Part shown: positions 1-5,997 of the stretch, in pieces | How positions within the stretch are numbered: the stretch's first letter is position 1 | How the letters are laid out: each line of letters begins with the position of its first letter | Origin: Acidimicrobiaceae bacterium | GTDB taxonomy: Bacteria > Actinomycetota > Acidimicrobiia > Acidimicrobiales > RAAP-2 | DNA length: 10,744 nt | Assembly: GCA_003157945.1 (NCBI GenBank) | Contig: PMFY01000081.1 | Location: 1-10,744, forward strand | Reading direction: 5' to 3' | The notes under the pieces: model-generated | The model's input: the letters and a program-made list of their open reading frames with translations, nothing else | Database searches by the model: none | Told to the model about the DNA's origin: nothing | Made by a program: the position numbers and the translations under genes

Positions 1-104
1 GGGAGGACGTCGAGGACCCGGCGGGCGGCGAGGACGAGGTCTACGTGGCCTGCGCCCGCGAGGTGGCGGGGCTCAGCGCCGAGCTGGCACCCCGGCTGCG
101 CTGA
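1..104 (+). CDS. 3' end of an unidentified protein-coding gene (partial)
   Basis: An open plus-strand frame enters from the left edge and stops at the TGA at 102-104. About 33 codons are visible, beginning EDVEDPAGGEDEV and ending ELAPRLR. The acidic stretch followed by an Ala/Arg/Leu-rich, probably helical tail and the GC-rich third positions look like a genuine C-terminus, but there is too little to assign a family. It converges on the DUF4395 gene, with only 16 bases between the two stop codons and no obvious hairpin there. Function unknown. Confidence 0.55.
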   Translation, partial: EDVEDPAGGEDEVYVACAREVAGLSAELAPRLR

Positions 105-120
105 GCCGGGGCGGTCGCCG

Positions 121-639
121 TCAGGGACGCGACGAGCGGGCCAGTTCGGGGTGGCGGAGGGAGATGTCGGCGCAGGCCTCGCACACCTCATCGGGGATCA
201 CCCCGGCCTTCATCAGGAGCCCGAAGGCCTTGCACCCCAGGCACAGCCCGAGTGCCGACTCGAGGAAGGCGGCCACGGCCAGGAGGCCGATGACCACGGA
301 GGCGGCGGTGCCCAGGCCGAACCCGTACCAGAGGACCAGGGCGGTGGTGGAGAACACCACGCCGATGGCCTGGGCGAAGCGCTTGGGGGGTCCGGCCACC
401 AGCTTCGGCCCCCAGGGGAGGCGGGGGGCGACCACCCGGGTGGCCAGCTGGCCGAGCGGGCTGAACCTCGGGCCCGACGCCACCCGGGCCCAGAAGCCGT
501 AGGTCAGGGGGATGAGGATCCACGGCTGGCGGAAGGCGACGGTACAGACCGCCATCACCACCACGCCGGCGGCCACCGTGCGTGCCGCGTACTCGTTGAC
601 CGGGTTGGGGAAGGTGAAGACCGAACGCAGGGTCGACAT
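121..639 (-). CDS. DUF4395 family integral membrane protein with two CxxC motifs
   Basis: 172-aa membrane protein recognised as DUF4395 by the N-terminal NPVNEYAAR stretch (residues 12-20), the central GPPKRFAQ motif (83-90) and the CLGC motif (133-136). Hydrophobic segments lie at about residues 20-36, 38-52, 91-109 and 111-133. The biochemical role of the family is unknown. Cys133/Cys136 lie at the end of the last membrane helix, and a second pair, Cys153/Cys156 (VCEAC), follows in the hydrophilic tail, so the C-terminal end could bind a metal or undergo thiol redox; that is inference. The ATG at 639 is chosen because GAGGAG (complement of 644-649) sits four bases upstream and the protein then begins right at the conserved region. 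The frame stays open much further upstream, but that extension is the shadow of the next gene. The diiron protein gene lies 92 bases upstream on the same strand, so cotranscription is possible. Confidence 0.85.
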   Translation of the reverse strand: MSTLRSVFTFPNPVNEYAARTVAAGVVVMAVCTVAFRQPWILIPLTYGFWARVASGPRFSPLGQLATRVVAPRLPWGPKLVAGPPKRFAQAIGVVFSTTALVLWYGFGLGTAASVVIGLLAVAAFLESALGLCLGCKAFGLLMKAGVIPDEVCEACADISLRHPELARSSRP

Positions 640-685
640 GGCGCTCCTCGGGACTGCCCGCCGGTGCGTCCACACCAGCCCGCAT

Positions 686-691
686 AGTTTA
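686..691 (-). promoter_or_regulatory. Candidate -10 element for the DUF4395 gene
   Basis: On the minus strand TAAACT fits the actinobacterial TANNNT -10 pattern and lies in the only AT-richer patch of the gap between the diiron protein and DUF4395 genes, 46 bases upstream of the DUF4395 start. No convincing -35 hexamer is present at 16-18 bases. If real, DUF4395 can be transcribed independently of the upstream gene. Confidence 0.3.
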
Positions 692-731
692 CCCGGCTTG
701 CTCGGCTTTCCGCTCCGGCCACCGGGGCCGG

Positions 732-1523
732 TCAGGCGGCGGTGCCGACCGCCCCCCGCATGAGCCCGAGGCCGTCGAGGCCGGGTAGCCGGTCGACCCG
801 GCGGTCGATCCGCTCGGCGAGGGTCAGCCCCTCCTCGTCGCCGAACAGGTAGGTGCTGAGGAAGCGGACCTCCTCGTCGGGCATCACGCCGCTGCCCACC
901 GGCGCCCAGAACCGGCGGAGGGCCCACCGGGTGAGCCGCTGGGCGGCCCGGCTGTCGGCCAGGCGCCCCTTGGCCTGGGAGACGTAGAAGTCGATGTGGC
1001 GGCCCTCCTGCTTCATGATGCGGCGGAGCAGGTCGGAGAGGACCGGGTGGTCGGCCAGCTTGGCCAGTCGGGCGTACCCGGCCTGGGTGGTCCACTCGTT
1101 GACGGCGCCCCACGTCATGTGGACGGCGGTCAGGTGGGGCGTGAGGCCGGAGGCGAGTTGGAAGGCCAGCGGTCGCCACCGGTCGCCCTTCGGCAGCCGC
1201 TGGCGCAGCGCGGCGATCCGTCGGGAGCCCGCCACCTCGTCGTGGGCGGCCAGCACCCGGCCGATGGCGTCGCCGTGCCAGAACTCCTCGTAGTTCCACA
1301 GGGTCAGGAACGACGTGATGTCGGGATCCCGGTGGGCCCGGGTGACGAGGACGTCGCGGAGGTAGCAGACGGTGTGGCTCTCCACGTCGTGCATGTAGCG
1401 GAGGCAGCGCAGTGCGTCGGGCGACAGCGGTTCGTCGCGGAAGGCGGCGAAGTCGATGTCCCCGATGTCGAGTCGGGACGAGAGCTGCTGGTAGGTGGCG
1501 GCGTCGAAGCTCATGTCCCTCAT
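732..1523 (-). CDS. Ferritin-like diiron protein, acyl-ACP desaturase-like ligand pattern
   Basis: 263-aa, mostly helical protein with no signal peptide or membrane helix. It carries the six-ligand pattern of carboxylate-bridged diiron proteins: Glu48, then Glu80-x-x-His83 (in NYEEFWHGDA), Glu143 (in AVNEW) and Glu173-x-x-His176 (in KQEGRHIDFY). The order E / ExxH / E / ExxH and spacings of 30-63 residues match the four-helix bundle of soluble stearoyl-ACP desaturases and related ferritin-like oxygenases, and EEFWHGD resembles the desaturase EENRHGD motif. It is shorter than a typical desaturase (about 320-360 aa), and the substrate cannot be named. The start is uncertain: Met1 is ATG at 1523 with only weak SD-like sequence; Met4, ATG at 1514, has AGGG just two bases upstream. 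It is divergent from the DapB-like gene and lies upstream of DUF4395 on the same strand. A diiron oxygenase or desaturase would need an electron donor, and none is encoded next to it. Confidence 0.75.
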   Translation of the reverse strand: MRDMSFDAATYQQLSSRLDIGDIDFAAFRDEPLSPDALRCLRYMHDVESHTVCYLRDVLVTRAHRDPDITSFLTLWNYEEFWHGDAIGRVLAAHDEVAGSRRIAALRQRLPKGDRWRPLAFQLASGLTPHLTAVHMTWGAVNEWTTQAGYARLAKLADHPVLSDLLRRIMKQEGRHIDFYVSQAKGRLADSRAAQRLTRWALRRFWAPVGSGVMPDEEVRFLSTYLFGDEEGLTLAERIDRRVDRLPGLDGLGLMRGAVGTAA

Positions 1524-1572
1524 TCGCCGCCGGGCGGTCGGTGGATGACGTGGCCGGGGATCGGGGCGACGG

Positions 1573-1602
1573 ACGACACCGCCCCGGCGCGACCCCTACG
1601 AT
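1573..1602 (+). promoter_or_regulatory. Candidate promoter of the DapB-like gene
   Basis: ACGACA (1573-1578, four of six -35 consensus bases) and TACGAT (1597-1602, fits TANNNT) are separated by 18 bases and end 40 bases before the ATG at 1643. A 7-bp inverted repeat (arms 1562-1568 and 1580-1586, 11-base spacer) brackets the -35 region and could be an operator, though such GC-only repeats arise easily by chance. The 119-base divergent region must also carry the promoter of the diiron protein gene; I see no clear element for it. Confidence 0.45.
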
Positions 1603-1642
1603 GCCCGACGACCGCATCACCCCGTCGTCGGAAGGGACGCAC

Positions 1643-2725
1643 ATGAGTCTTCGGGTCGTCCAGTGGGCCACCGGCAACCAGGGGGTCGAGGCCATCCGCG
1701 CCGTGCTCGACCGGCCCGATCTGGACCTGGTGGGCGCCAAGGTCTACGGCGCCGACAAGGACGGGGTCGACGCCGGGCTGCTGGCCGGTCGCCCACCGTG
1801 TGGCGTCGTCGCCACCCGCGACATCGACGAGGTCCTCGCCCTGGGGGCCGACTGCGTGGCCTACCTCCCCCGCCACGCCTCGCTCGACGAGGTCTGCCGG
1901 ATCCTGGCCAGCGGCGCCAACGTGGTCACGACCGCGTTCCTGTTCCACCCGCGCTCGCTCCCCGCGCCGGACCTGGCCCGACTCGAGGCCGCCTGCGCCG
2001 AGGGGGACGCCTCGGTGCACGGCACCGGGCTCAACCCCGGGAACCTGAGCGGTGTGCTGCCGCTCGCCCTGTCCGGCATGTCCCGGTCGATCGAGAAGGT
2101 GACCCTCCAGGAACGGGCCGACTGGTCCTTCTACGAGTCGACCCACATCACCTTCGACAACATGCGCTTCGGTCGGCCGCCCGACGAGGTCACCGAGGAG
2201 GCCAGTGACTTCCTGCGGTTCAACAGCGGCATCTTCATGGAGGAGGTGGCGCTCATCGGCGAGGCGCTGGGGGCCGGGCTCGACGACATCACCGCCGAGG
2301 TGGAGTTGACGCTCGCCACCGGGGACCACGACGTCTTCGGGATCACGCTCGCCGCCGGCACCGTGGCCGGGCAGCGCTGGCACTGGCGGGGCCTGCGGGC
2401 CGGCCGGTGCCTCGTCGAGATCGAGACGCTGTGGACCGTCGGCGGGGAGTACCCGTCGCACTGGCCCACCCCGCTCGACGGGTGGACGCTGACCCTGGAG
2501 GGCGAGCCCTCGATCCGCGCCCACCTCCTGACCCTCATGTCCTACGAGCGGGCGCTCCCCCTGGCCGAGCACGTGCGGGCGGCCAGCGTGGCGACGGCCA
2601 TGCAGGCGGTCAATGCGATTCCGGCGCTCTGTGCGGCGCCCGCCGGCGTGCGCACCATGGCCGACCTCCCCCTCGTCCGTGCCGGTCTGGGCTTCGGCAA
2701 CGTGGCGCCCGTGCCCTCCTTCTGA
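1643..2725 (+). CDS. DapB-like NAD(P)-dependent dehydrogenase (amine dehydrogenase/DAPDH-like family)
   Basis: 360-aa cytosolic protein. The N-terminus, residues 4-17 (RVVQWATGNQGVEA), is a Rossmann dinucleotide-binding loop of dihydrodipicolinate reductase type. It is followed by a conserved VVTTAFLFHP strand (94-103) and the family-typical HGTGLNPG motif (126-133). The length and layout match the actinobacterial 'dihydrodipicolinate reductase-like' group related to 2,4-diaminopentanoate dehydrogenase, not lysine-pathway DapB, which is about 250 aa. The expected chemistry is NAD(P)-linked oxidation or reduction of an amine, imine or related substrate; the actual substrate is unknown. The ATG at 1643 is preferred because GGAAGGGA (1630-1637) lies five bases upstream and MSLRVVQWATGNQG is a typical family N-terminus. 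The gene is divergent from the diiron protein and convergent with the TetR gene, so it is probably monocistronic. Regulation by that TetR is possible but not shown. Confidence 0.85.
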   Translation: MSLRVVQWATGNQGVEAIRAVLDRPDLDLVGAKVYGADKDGVDAGLLAGRPPCGVVATRDIDEVLALGADCVAYLPRHASLDEVCRILASGANVVTTAFLFHPRSLPAPDLARLEAACAEGDASVHGTGLNPGNLSGVLPLALSGMSRSIEKVTLQERADWSFYESTHITFDNMRFGRPPDEVTEEASDFLRFNSGIFMEEVALIGEALGAGLDDITAEVELTLATGDHDVFGITLAAGTVAGQRWHWRGLRAGRCLVEIETLWTVGGEYPSHWPTPLDGWTLTLEGEPSIRAHLLTLMSYERALPLAEHVRAASVATAMQAVNAIPALCAAPAGVRTMADLPLVRAGLGFGNVAPVPSF

Positions 2726-2738
2726 CCGGGGCGGGAGC

Positions 2739-2770
2739 GGCCGGACCGGGCCCGACGGTCCCGTCCGGCC
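2739..2770. terminator. Candidate bidirectional terminator hairpin between convergent genes
   Basis: Perfect 8-bp inverted repeat GGCCGGAC (2739-2746) / GTCCGGCC (2763-2770) with a 16-base loop, placed almost exactly in the 49-base gap between the convergent stops of the DapB-like and TetR genes. An alternative inner hairpin, GGACCG/CGGTCC (2743-2748/2756-2761) with a 7-base loop, is also possible. There is no U-tract on either strand, as is common for actinobacterial terminators. Confidence 0.45.
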
Positions 2771-2774
2771 CGAC

Positions 2775-3608
2775 TCAGGCGCCGGGTGCGACGAAGTCGG
2801 GGTCGGGCTCGAAGAACTGCAGCGCCACGGCCTCGATGGCGAGCGAGTAGAGCGTCCATTCCTGGACCTCACCCCCGGGGCCCGAGGGCAGGTCCACGGT
2901 GACCGGTGCGCGCTCGACGTGGCGGCGGAGCGAGTCCCCCTCGGACAGCGCCGACACGGCCATGGTGAACTGGCGGACCGTCCTCGGCGCCCGCGGGCGC
3001 AGGCCGAGCAGAGCGATGAGTCCGCCGTAGACGCCTTCCCAGTACGCGGTCACCAGCTCGTAGCCCTCGGAGAGCGCCGCACACATCCGGTCCCGCAGGT
3101 CGTCGTTGGACGTCGACGAGGCGATGGCCACCACACTGATCCACAACGGCCAGCTCGACGACTCCGCGATCGCCTCCCGGCTGGTCGCACCCGCCACCCG
3201 GCAGAGCTCGGACAGTCCGCGCATGCGGCCGTCGGCCGTGGTGAGGTCGACGTGGGCCAGGACGTCCTGGACGGCGGCCATCGTGGCGTCCACCTCGGGC
3301 CGCTGCTCGTCCTGGGCGATGGCCACCAGCACGTCCGCCTGGTAGTCGGCCTGGTTGTCCCAGATGCGCCGGATGACCGACGCGTTGGTGAGGTGGCGGC
3401 CGGTGTCGCGCTCCACCCGGTCGAACACCCGCTTGAAGGTGAGGTTGCTCGACCCGGTCTCGATGCCCTCCTCCTGGAGGATCTCCCGACCCTTGACGAG
3501 CATGAGCTGACGCAGCTCGCTCTTGGGCTGGCGCTTCTTGACCCACTCCCCGGACGCCGGTCCGCTGACCGCCGCGGTGTCTGCAGGTTTCACCTCTCCA
3601 TCATGCAC
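2775..3608 (-). CDS. TetR-family transcriptional regulator
   Basis: 277 aa if started at the GTG at 3608. A TetR-type N-terminal DNA-binding region spans about residues 32-96: a first helix (SELRQLMLVKGREILQEEG), then an enlarged HTH with LTFKRVFDRV and, as the recognition part, TNASVIRRIWDNQADYQADV. The rest is helical and probably forms the ligand-binding/dimer domain. It is longer than the usual 190-220 aa, and the loop between the HTH helices (RDTGRHL) is longer than average, a form seen in actinobacterial TetR proteins. The start is ambiguous. GTG 3608 has GGAG directly against it with no spacing. GTG 3593 (residue 6; 272 aa) lies six bases behind a promoter-like -10 and would give a leaderless message. 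The two ATGs at 3604 and 3601 are out of frame. The ligand is unknown; the DapB-like gene (convergent), the DUF1643 gene (upstream, same strand) or this gene itself are possible targets. Confidence 0.8.
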   Translation of the reverse strand: MHDGEVKPADTAAVSGPASGEWVKKRQPKSELRQLMLVKGREILQEEGIETGSSNLTFKRVFDRVERDTGRHLTNASVIRRIWDNQADYQADVLVAIAQDEQRPEVDATMAAVQDVLAHVDLTTADGRMRGLSELCRVAGATSREAIAESSSWPLWISVVAIASSTSNDDLRDRMCAALSEGYELVTAYWEGVYGGLIALLGLRPRAPRTVRQFTMAVSALSEGDSLRRHVERAPVTVDLPSGPGGEVQEWTLYSLAIEAVALQFFEPDPDFVAPGA

Positions 3609-3638
3609 CTCCGGGTTGCAGTTGTCTACACGCGTTTA
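3600..3638 (-). promoter_or_regulatory. Candidate promoter and operator of the TetR gene
   Basis: On the minus strand TAGACA (3628-3623, five of six -35 bases) and CATGAT (3605-3600, four of six -10 bases) are separated by exactly 17 bases. Transcription would start near 3593, where an in-frame GTG lies. Immediately upstream and overlapping the -35 by two bases is a 12-bp near-palindrome, TACACGCGTTTA on the plus strand (3627-3638), with one mismatched pair out of six. This placement is typical of TetR autoregulation. The patch is markedly richer in A/T than its surroundings. Confidence 0.45.
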
Positions 3639-3655
3639 CGAAATCGCTCCGACGG

Positions 3656-3684
3656 TCGCCGGTGCTTGCGCCTGCCGCCGGCGA
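3656..3684 (-). terminator. Weak candidate terminator behind the DUF1643 gene
   Basis: 7-bp inverted repeat (3656-3662 / 3678-3684; TCGCCGG/CCGGCGA) with a 15-base loop, about 20 bases beyond the DUF1643 stop and upstream of the TetR promoter. No U-tract. It would separate the two minus-strand genes into different transcripts. Confidence 0.3.
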
Positions 3685-3703
3685 ATCGGGTGATAGCTCC
3701 TGG

Positions 3704-4237
3704 TCAGGCAGGTCTCCACGCCGACGGACGGCGGTCGGCGGGGACGTAGAGCGGGTGACGTGGATGGCCGTCCCGGGTGGTCCCCAGGGACAGCGGCCGG
3801 ACGGGAGCCGTGTCCAGCAGCCCGACCACGTCGGCGGCCCGGCCCTGGTGGACGCCGCGTGCACCCCACGCCACCACCACCCGGTCGGCCGTCGAGGTGG
3901 CGTCGATGATGGCCCGGTCGTTGGCCGGACCGACCGGGGCGTCCGCCCGGACCAGGTCCCGGGGGTCGGTGGCCCGGAAGGCGAAGAGGTTCACCACCTC
4001 GAGTGAGCCGAATCCCCAGGCCAGGGCGAATCCGACGCAGCGCCGGACGGTGGGGTCGAGCACGTCGGCGTCGGCCGTCGACGGGTTGAGCATGACGAAC
4101 GCCACCGTCGGGCCCGACGGGTCCCACGTCCGCGACAGCCGGTAGCGGTAGGTGCGGGTGGCATCGAACGTCGCCGTGGCCACCCCGTGGGGACCGGTCG
4201 AGCGGTCGACCACCTCGTCCCCGGACGTCTCGGACAT
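3704..4237 (-). CDS. DUF1643 domain-containing protein
   Basis: 177-aa soluble protein covering a complete DUF1643 domain. The family signatures are all present: FVMLNPSTAD (47-56), DPTVRRC (61-67), GFGSLEVVNLFAFRATDP (75-92), PVGPANDRAI (101-110), VVAWGARG (121-128) and GTTRDGHPRHPLYVP (152-166). The family is widespread in bacteria and phages but its biochemical role is not established. The conserved Asn/Asp/Arg/His residues suggest a nucleotide- or nucleic-acid-related activity; that is speculation. The ATG at 4237 is chosen for the strong GGGGAGGG Shine-Dalgarno (complement of 4244-4251) six bases upstream. The open frame further upstream is low-complexity Gly/Pro/Arg and not conserved. 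It is divergent from the MFS exporter and upstream of the TetR gene on the same strand. Confidence 0.88.
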   Translation of the reverse strand: MSETSGDEVVDRSTGPHGVATATFDATRTYRYRLSRTWDPSGPTVAFVMLNPSTADADVLDPTVRRCVGFALAWGFGSLEVVNLFAFRATDPRDLVRADAPVGPANDRAIIDATSTADRVVVAWGARGVHQGRAADVVGLLDTAPVRPLSLGTTRDGHPRHPLYVPADRRPSAWRPA

Positions 4238-4260
4238 CGGGCGCCCTCCCCGGGTCGCTC

Positions 4261-4292
4261 GCCCGGCGGGCACCGCCGGGCACGGCACGCTA
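4261..4292 (-). promoter_or_regulatory. Candidate -10 element and 5'-leader hairpin of the DUF1643 gene
   Basis: On the minus strand TAGCGT (4292-4287) matches TANNNT and predicts a start near 4280. A perfect 9-bp inverted repeat with a 3-base loop (arms 4261-4269 and 4273-4281) follows directly, so the mRNA would begin with a very stable hairpin. The ribosome binding site (4244-4251) is outside the hairpin, 10 bases below it. It could stabilise the 5' end or, as DNA, serve as an operator. No good -35 hexamer is seen. Confidence 0.4.
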
Positions 4293-4356
4293 CCGCCACC
4301 CACCGCACCGCCACCCGACGGACCGCCGGGAGATCTGCGTGGGGCACGCCGGGTGG

Positions 4357-4376
4357 CACAATGGCACCGGTACCGG
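4357..4376 (+). promoter_or_regulatory. Possible promoter region of the MFS gene
   Basis: CACAAT (4357-4362) is the most -10-like hexamer upstream of the MFS gene, 47 bases before its ATG, in a 172-base divergent gap otherwise dominated by C/G. A 10-bp perfect palindrome CCGGTACCGG (4367-4376) follows. No supporting -35 element is visible, so this is a weak call. Confidence 0.22.
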
Positions 4377-4409
4377 CACCCGCCGCCGTCCCCGCCGATC
4401 GGAGTCCGC

Positions 4410-5873
4410 ATGGCCGTCACCTCGACGCGGTCCAGCTACCAGGTCACCTTCACCGTCCTGCTGCTCGGGACGATCGCGTACTCGCTCCTCCAGTCGTTGG
4501 TGTCGCCGGTGCTGCCGACGATCCAGCACGACCTCCACACCTCCCAGAACACCGTGACCTGGGTGCTGACCGCCTTCCTGCTGTCGGCGTCGATCTTCAC
4601 CCCGATCCTCGGGCGGGTCGGCGACATGGTCGGCAAGGAGCACATGCTCGTGGTGACGCTGGCCGCGCTGGCCGCCGGTTCGGTGGTGGCCGGACTCGCC
4701 CACAGCATCACCGTGCTGATCATCGCCCGGGCCATCCAGGGTGTCGGCGGGGCCGTACTCCCCCTCTCGTTCGGCATCGTGCGCGACGAGTTCCCGGGGG
4801 TGAAGGTGGCCGGTGCCGTCGGCATCATCGCCGCCATGGCCGCCGTCGGTGGCGGGGCGGGCATCGTGCTGGCCGGGCCGATCGTCAGCCACCTGAACTA
4901 CCACTGGCTGTTCTGGATCCCGATGATGATCGCCGTGATCGCCACCCTCTGCGCCTGGCTGTTCGTACCGGAGTCCCCGGTGCGCACCCCCGGGCGGGTG
5001 AGCTGGCTGGCCGCCGTCCTGCTGTCGGCGTGGCTCGTCGCCCTGCTGCTCGGGGTGAGCGAGGCGCCGTCGTGGGGCTGGGGCTCGCCCCGCGTCATCG
5101 GTCTCGTCGCCCTGGCCGTGGTGTTGGCCGTCGCCTGGGTCTGGGTCGAGCTGCGGGCCACCGAACCGCTGGTGGACATGCACATGATGCAGCGCCGCGC
5201 CGTGTGGACCAACAACCTGGTGGCCTTCATGTTCGGCATCGGCATGTACGCGGTGATCGGCTTCCTGCCCGAGTTCGTCCAGACCCCGACATCCACCGGC
5301 TACGGCTTCGGCGCCAGCATCATCCAGTCCGGCCTGTTCCTGCTGCCCCTCACCGTGACGATGTTCATCGGCGGGCTGCTGTCCGGCCGGATCGCCGCCA
5401 CCATCGGCTCCAAGTCGGCGGTCATCATCGGGTCGACGGCCTCGACCGGTGCCTACCTGCTCCTCGCCTTCGCCCACTCCGAGAAGTGGGAGATCTACCT
5501 GGCCAGCACGCTCCTCGGCATCGGGCTGGGCCTGGCCTTCTCGGCCATGTCGAACCTCATCGTCCAGGCCGTCCCGCCGGCCCAGACCGGCGTGGCCAGC
5601 GGCATGAACGCCAATATCCGGACCATCGGCGGGGCGATCGGCGCCGCCGTGATGTCGAGCATCGTGGCCTCGCAGATCCTGGCGGACGGGTACCCCGCCG
5701 AGTCGGACTACACCAAGGGGTTCCTCTTCCTGGCCGTCATGACCGTCGTCGCCGTGGCGGCCGCGTTGCTGATCCCCCGGTCGCCCGGGGCCGGGGCCGA
5801 CCCCGACCTCGCCCATCACCTGGAGCACGCCGAACTGGCCGTCGTGCCGGGCGGCTCCATCGCCGAGTACTGA
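4410..5873 (+). CDS. MFS transporter, DHA2 (EmrB/QacA-like) family, probable proton-coupled exporter
   Basis: 487-aa polytopic inner-membrane protein with about 14 hydrophobic segments. The first starts near residue 12 and the last ends near 455; a hydrophilic acidic tail (460-487) faces the cytoplasm. Family marks: motif A-like GRVGDMVGKEHML after TM2 (68-80), RAIQGVGGAVLPLSFGIVRD in the TM4 region (107-126), a motif C-like segment VGGGAGIVLAGP (146-157), and TGVASGMNANIRTIGGAIG (393-411), characteristic of DHA2 drug transporters. The family exports hydrophobic compounds, drugs or metabolites in exchange for protons; this protein's substrate cannot be read. The ATG at 4410 is chosen because GGAG (4401-4404) lies five bases upstream and the first membrane helix follows immediately; the open frame further upstream is low-complexity. 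It is divergent from DUF1643. The nearest TetR gene is two genes away, so regulation by it is uncertain. Confidence 0.92.
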   Translation: MAVTSTRSSYQVTFTVLLLGTIAYSLLQSLVSPVLPTIQHDLHTSQNTVTWVLTAFLLSASIFTPILGRVGDMVGKEHMLVVTLAALAAGSVVAGLAHSITVLIIARAIQGVGGAVLPLSFGIVRDEFPGVKVAGAVGIIAAMAAVGGGAGIVLAGPIVSHLNYHWLFWIPMMIAVIATLCAWLFVPESPVRTPGRVSWLAAVLLSAWLVALLLGVSEAPSWGWGSPRVIGLVALAVVLAVAWVWVELRATEPLVDMHMMQRRAVWTNNLVAFMFGIGMYAVIGFLPEFVQTPTSTGYGFGASIIQSGLFLLPLTVTMFIGGLLSGRIAATIGSKSAVIIGSTASTGAYLLLAFAHSEKWEIYLASTLLGIGLGLAFSAMSNLIVQAVPPAQTGVASGMNANIRTIGGAIGAAVMSSIVASQILADGYPAESDYTKGFLFLAVMTVVAVAAALLIPRSPGAGADPDLAHHLEHAELAVVPGGSIAEY

Positions 5874-5876
5874 CCG

Positions 5877-5920
5877 GGCGGACCGACTCGGGACGTACGA
5901 CCCTGGGGCGCCGATCCGCC
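5877..5920 (+). terminator. Weak candidate terminator behind the MFS gene
   Basis: GGCGGA (5877-5882) and TCGG (5888-5891) can pair with TCCGCC (5915-5920) and CCGA (5911-5914), giving a 10-bp interrupted stem with a 5-base bulge just after the MFS stop. No U-tract follows, and the structure abuts the candidate -10 of the next gene. Confidence 0.27.
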
Positions 5921-5926
5921 AGCACC

Positions 5927-5932
5927 TACCAT
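5927..5932 (+). promoter_or_regulatory. Candidate -10 element of the acidic protein gene
   Basis: TACCAT fits TANNNT and resembles the TACGAT elements at 1597 and 8410. It lies 65 bases upstream of the ATG at 5998, leaving a leader of roughly 60 bases. No clear -35. It suggests that the small gene is transcribed separately from the MFS gene 124 bases upstream. Confidence 0.35.
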
Positions 5933-5997
5933 CGGGGTGTGGCCGGCACCTGCCGGTCCTCCCGGAGCGTTTCCGGGTACGAGACACCGGAGTGACC

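Noticed and set aside
1412..1642. N-terminal extension of the DapB-like frame, including ATG 1601
   Set aside because: It overlaps the diiron gene and the candidate promoter; ATG 1601 lies inside the TACGAT -10 element, and family homology begins at 1643.
640..1740. Long minus-strand open frame joined to the DUF4395 gene, potentially a 539-aa protein
   Set aside because: The upstream part overlaps the diiron gene in another frame and is Arg/Pro/Gly-rich shadow sequence; the real start at 639 has a good ribosome binding site.
1520..2872. 450-codon minus-strand open frame opposite the DapB-like gene
   Set aside because: Low-complexity Gly/Arg/Pro/Val translation mirroring a conserved plus-strand gene; a GC-bias shadow with no recognisable domain.
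4367..4376. CCGGTACCGG palindrome as an operator for the MFS gene
   Set aside because: Short, purely composition-driven, with no matching second site; kept only as a note in the weak promoter entry.
4152..4409. N-terminal extension of the MFS frame
   Set aside because: It overlaps the DUF1643 gene start and translates to low-complexity Pro/Gly/Arg; ATG 4410 has a ribosome binding site and begins just before TM1.
2775..5873. A complete drug-resistance module (TetR plus MFS)
   Set aside because: The TetR gene is separated from the exporter by DUF1643 and a possible terminator and does not share its promoter region, so a regulator-exporter pair is not supported.
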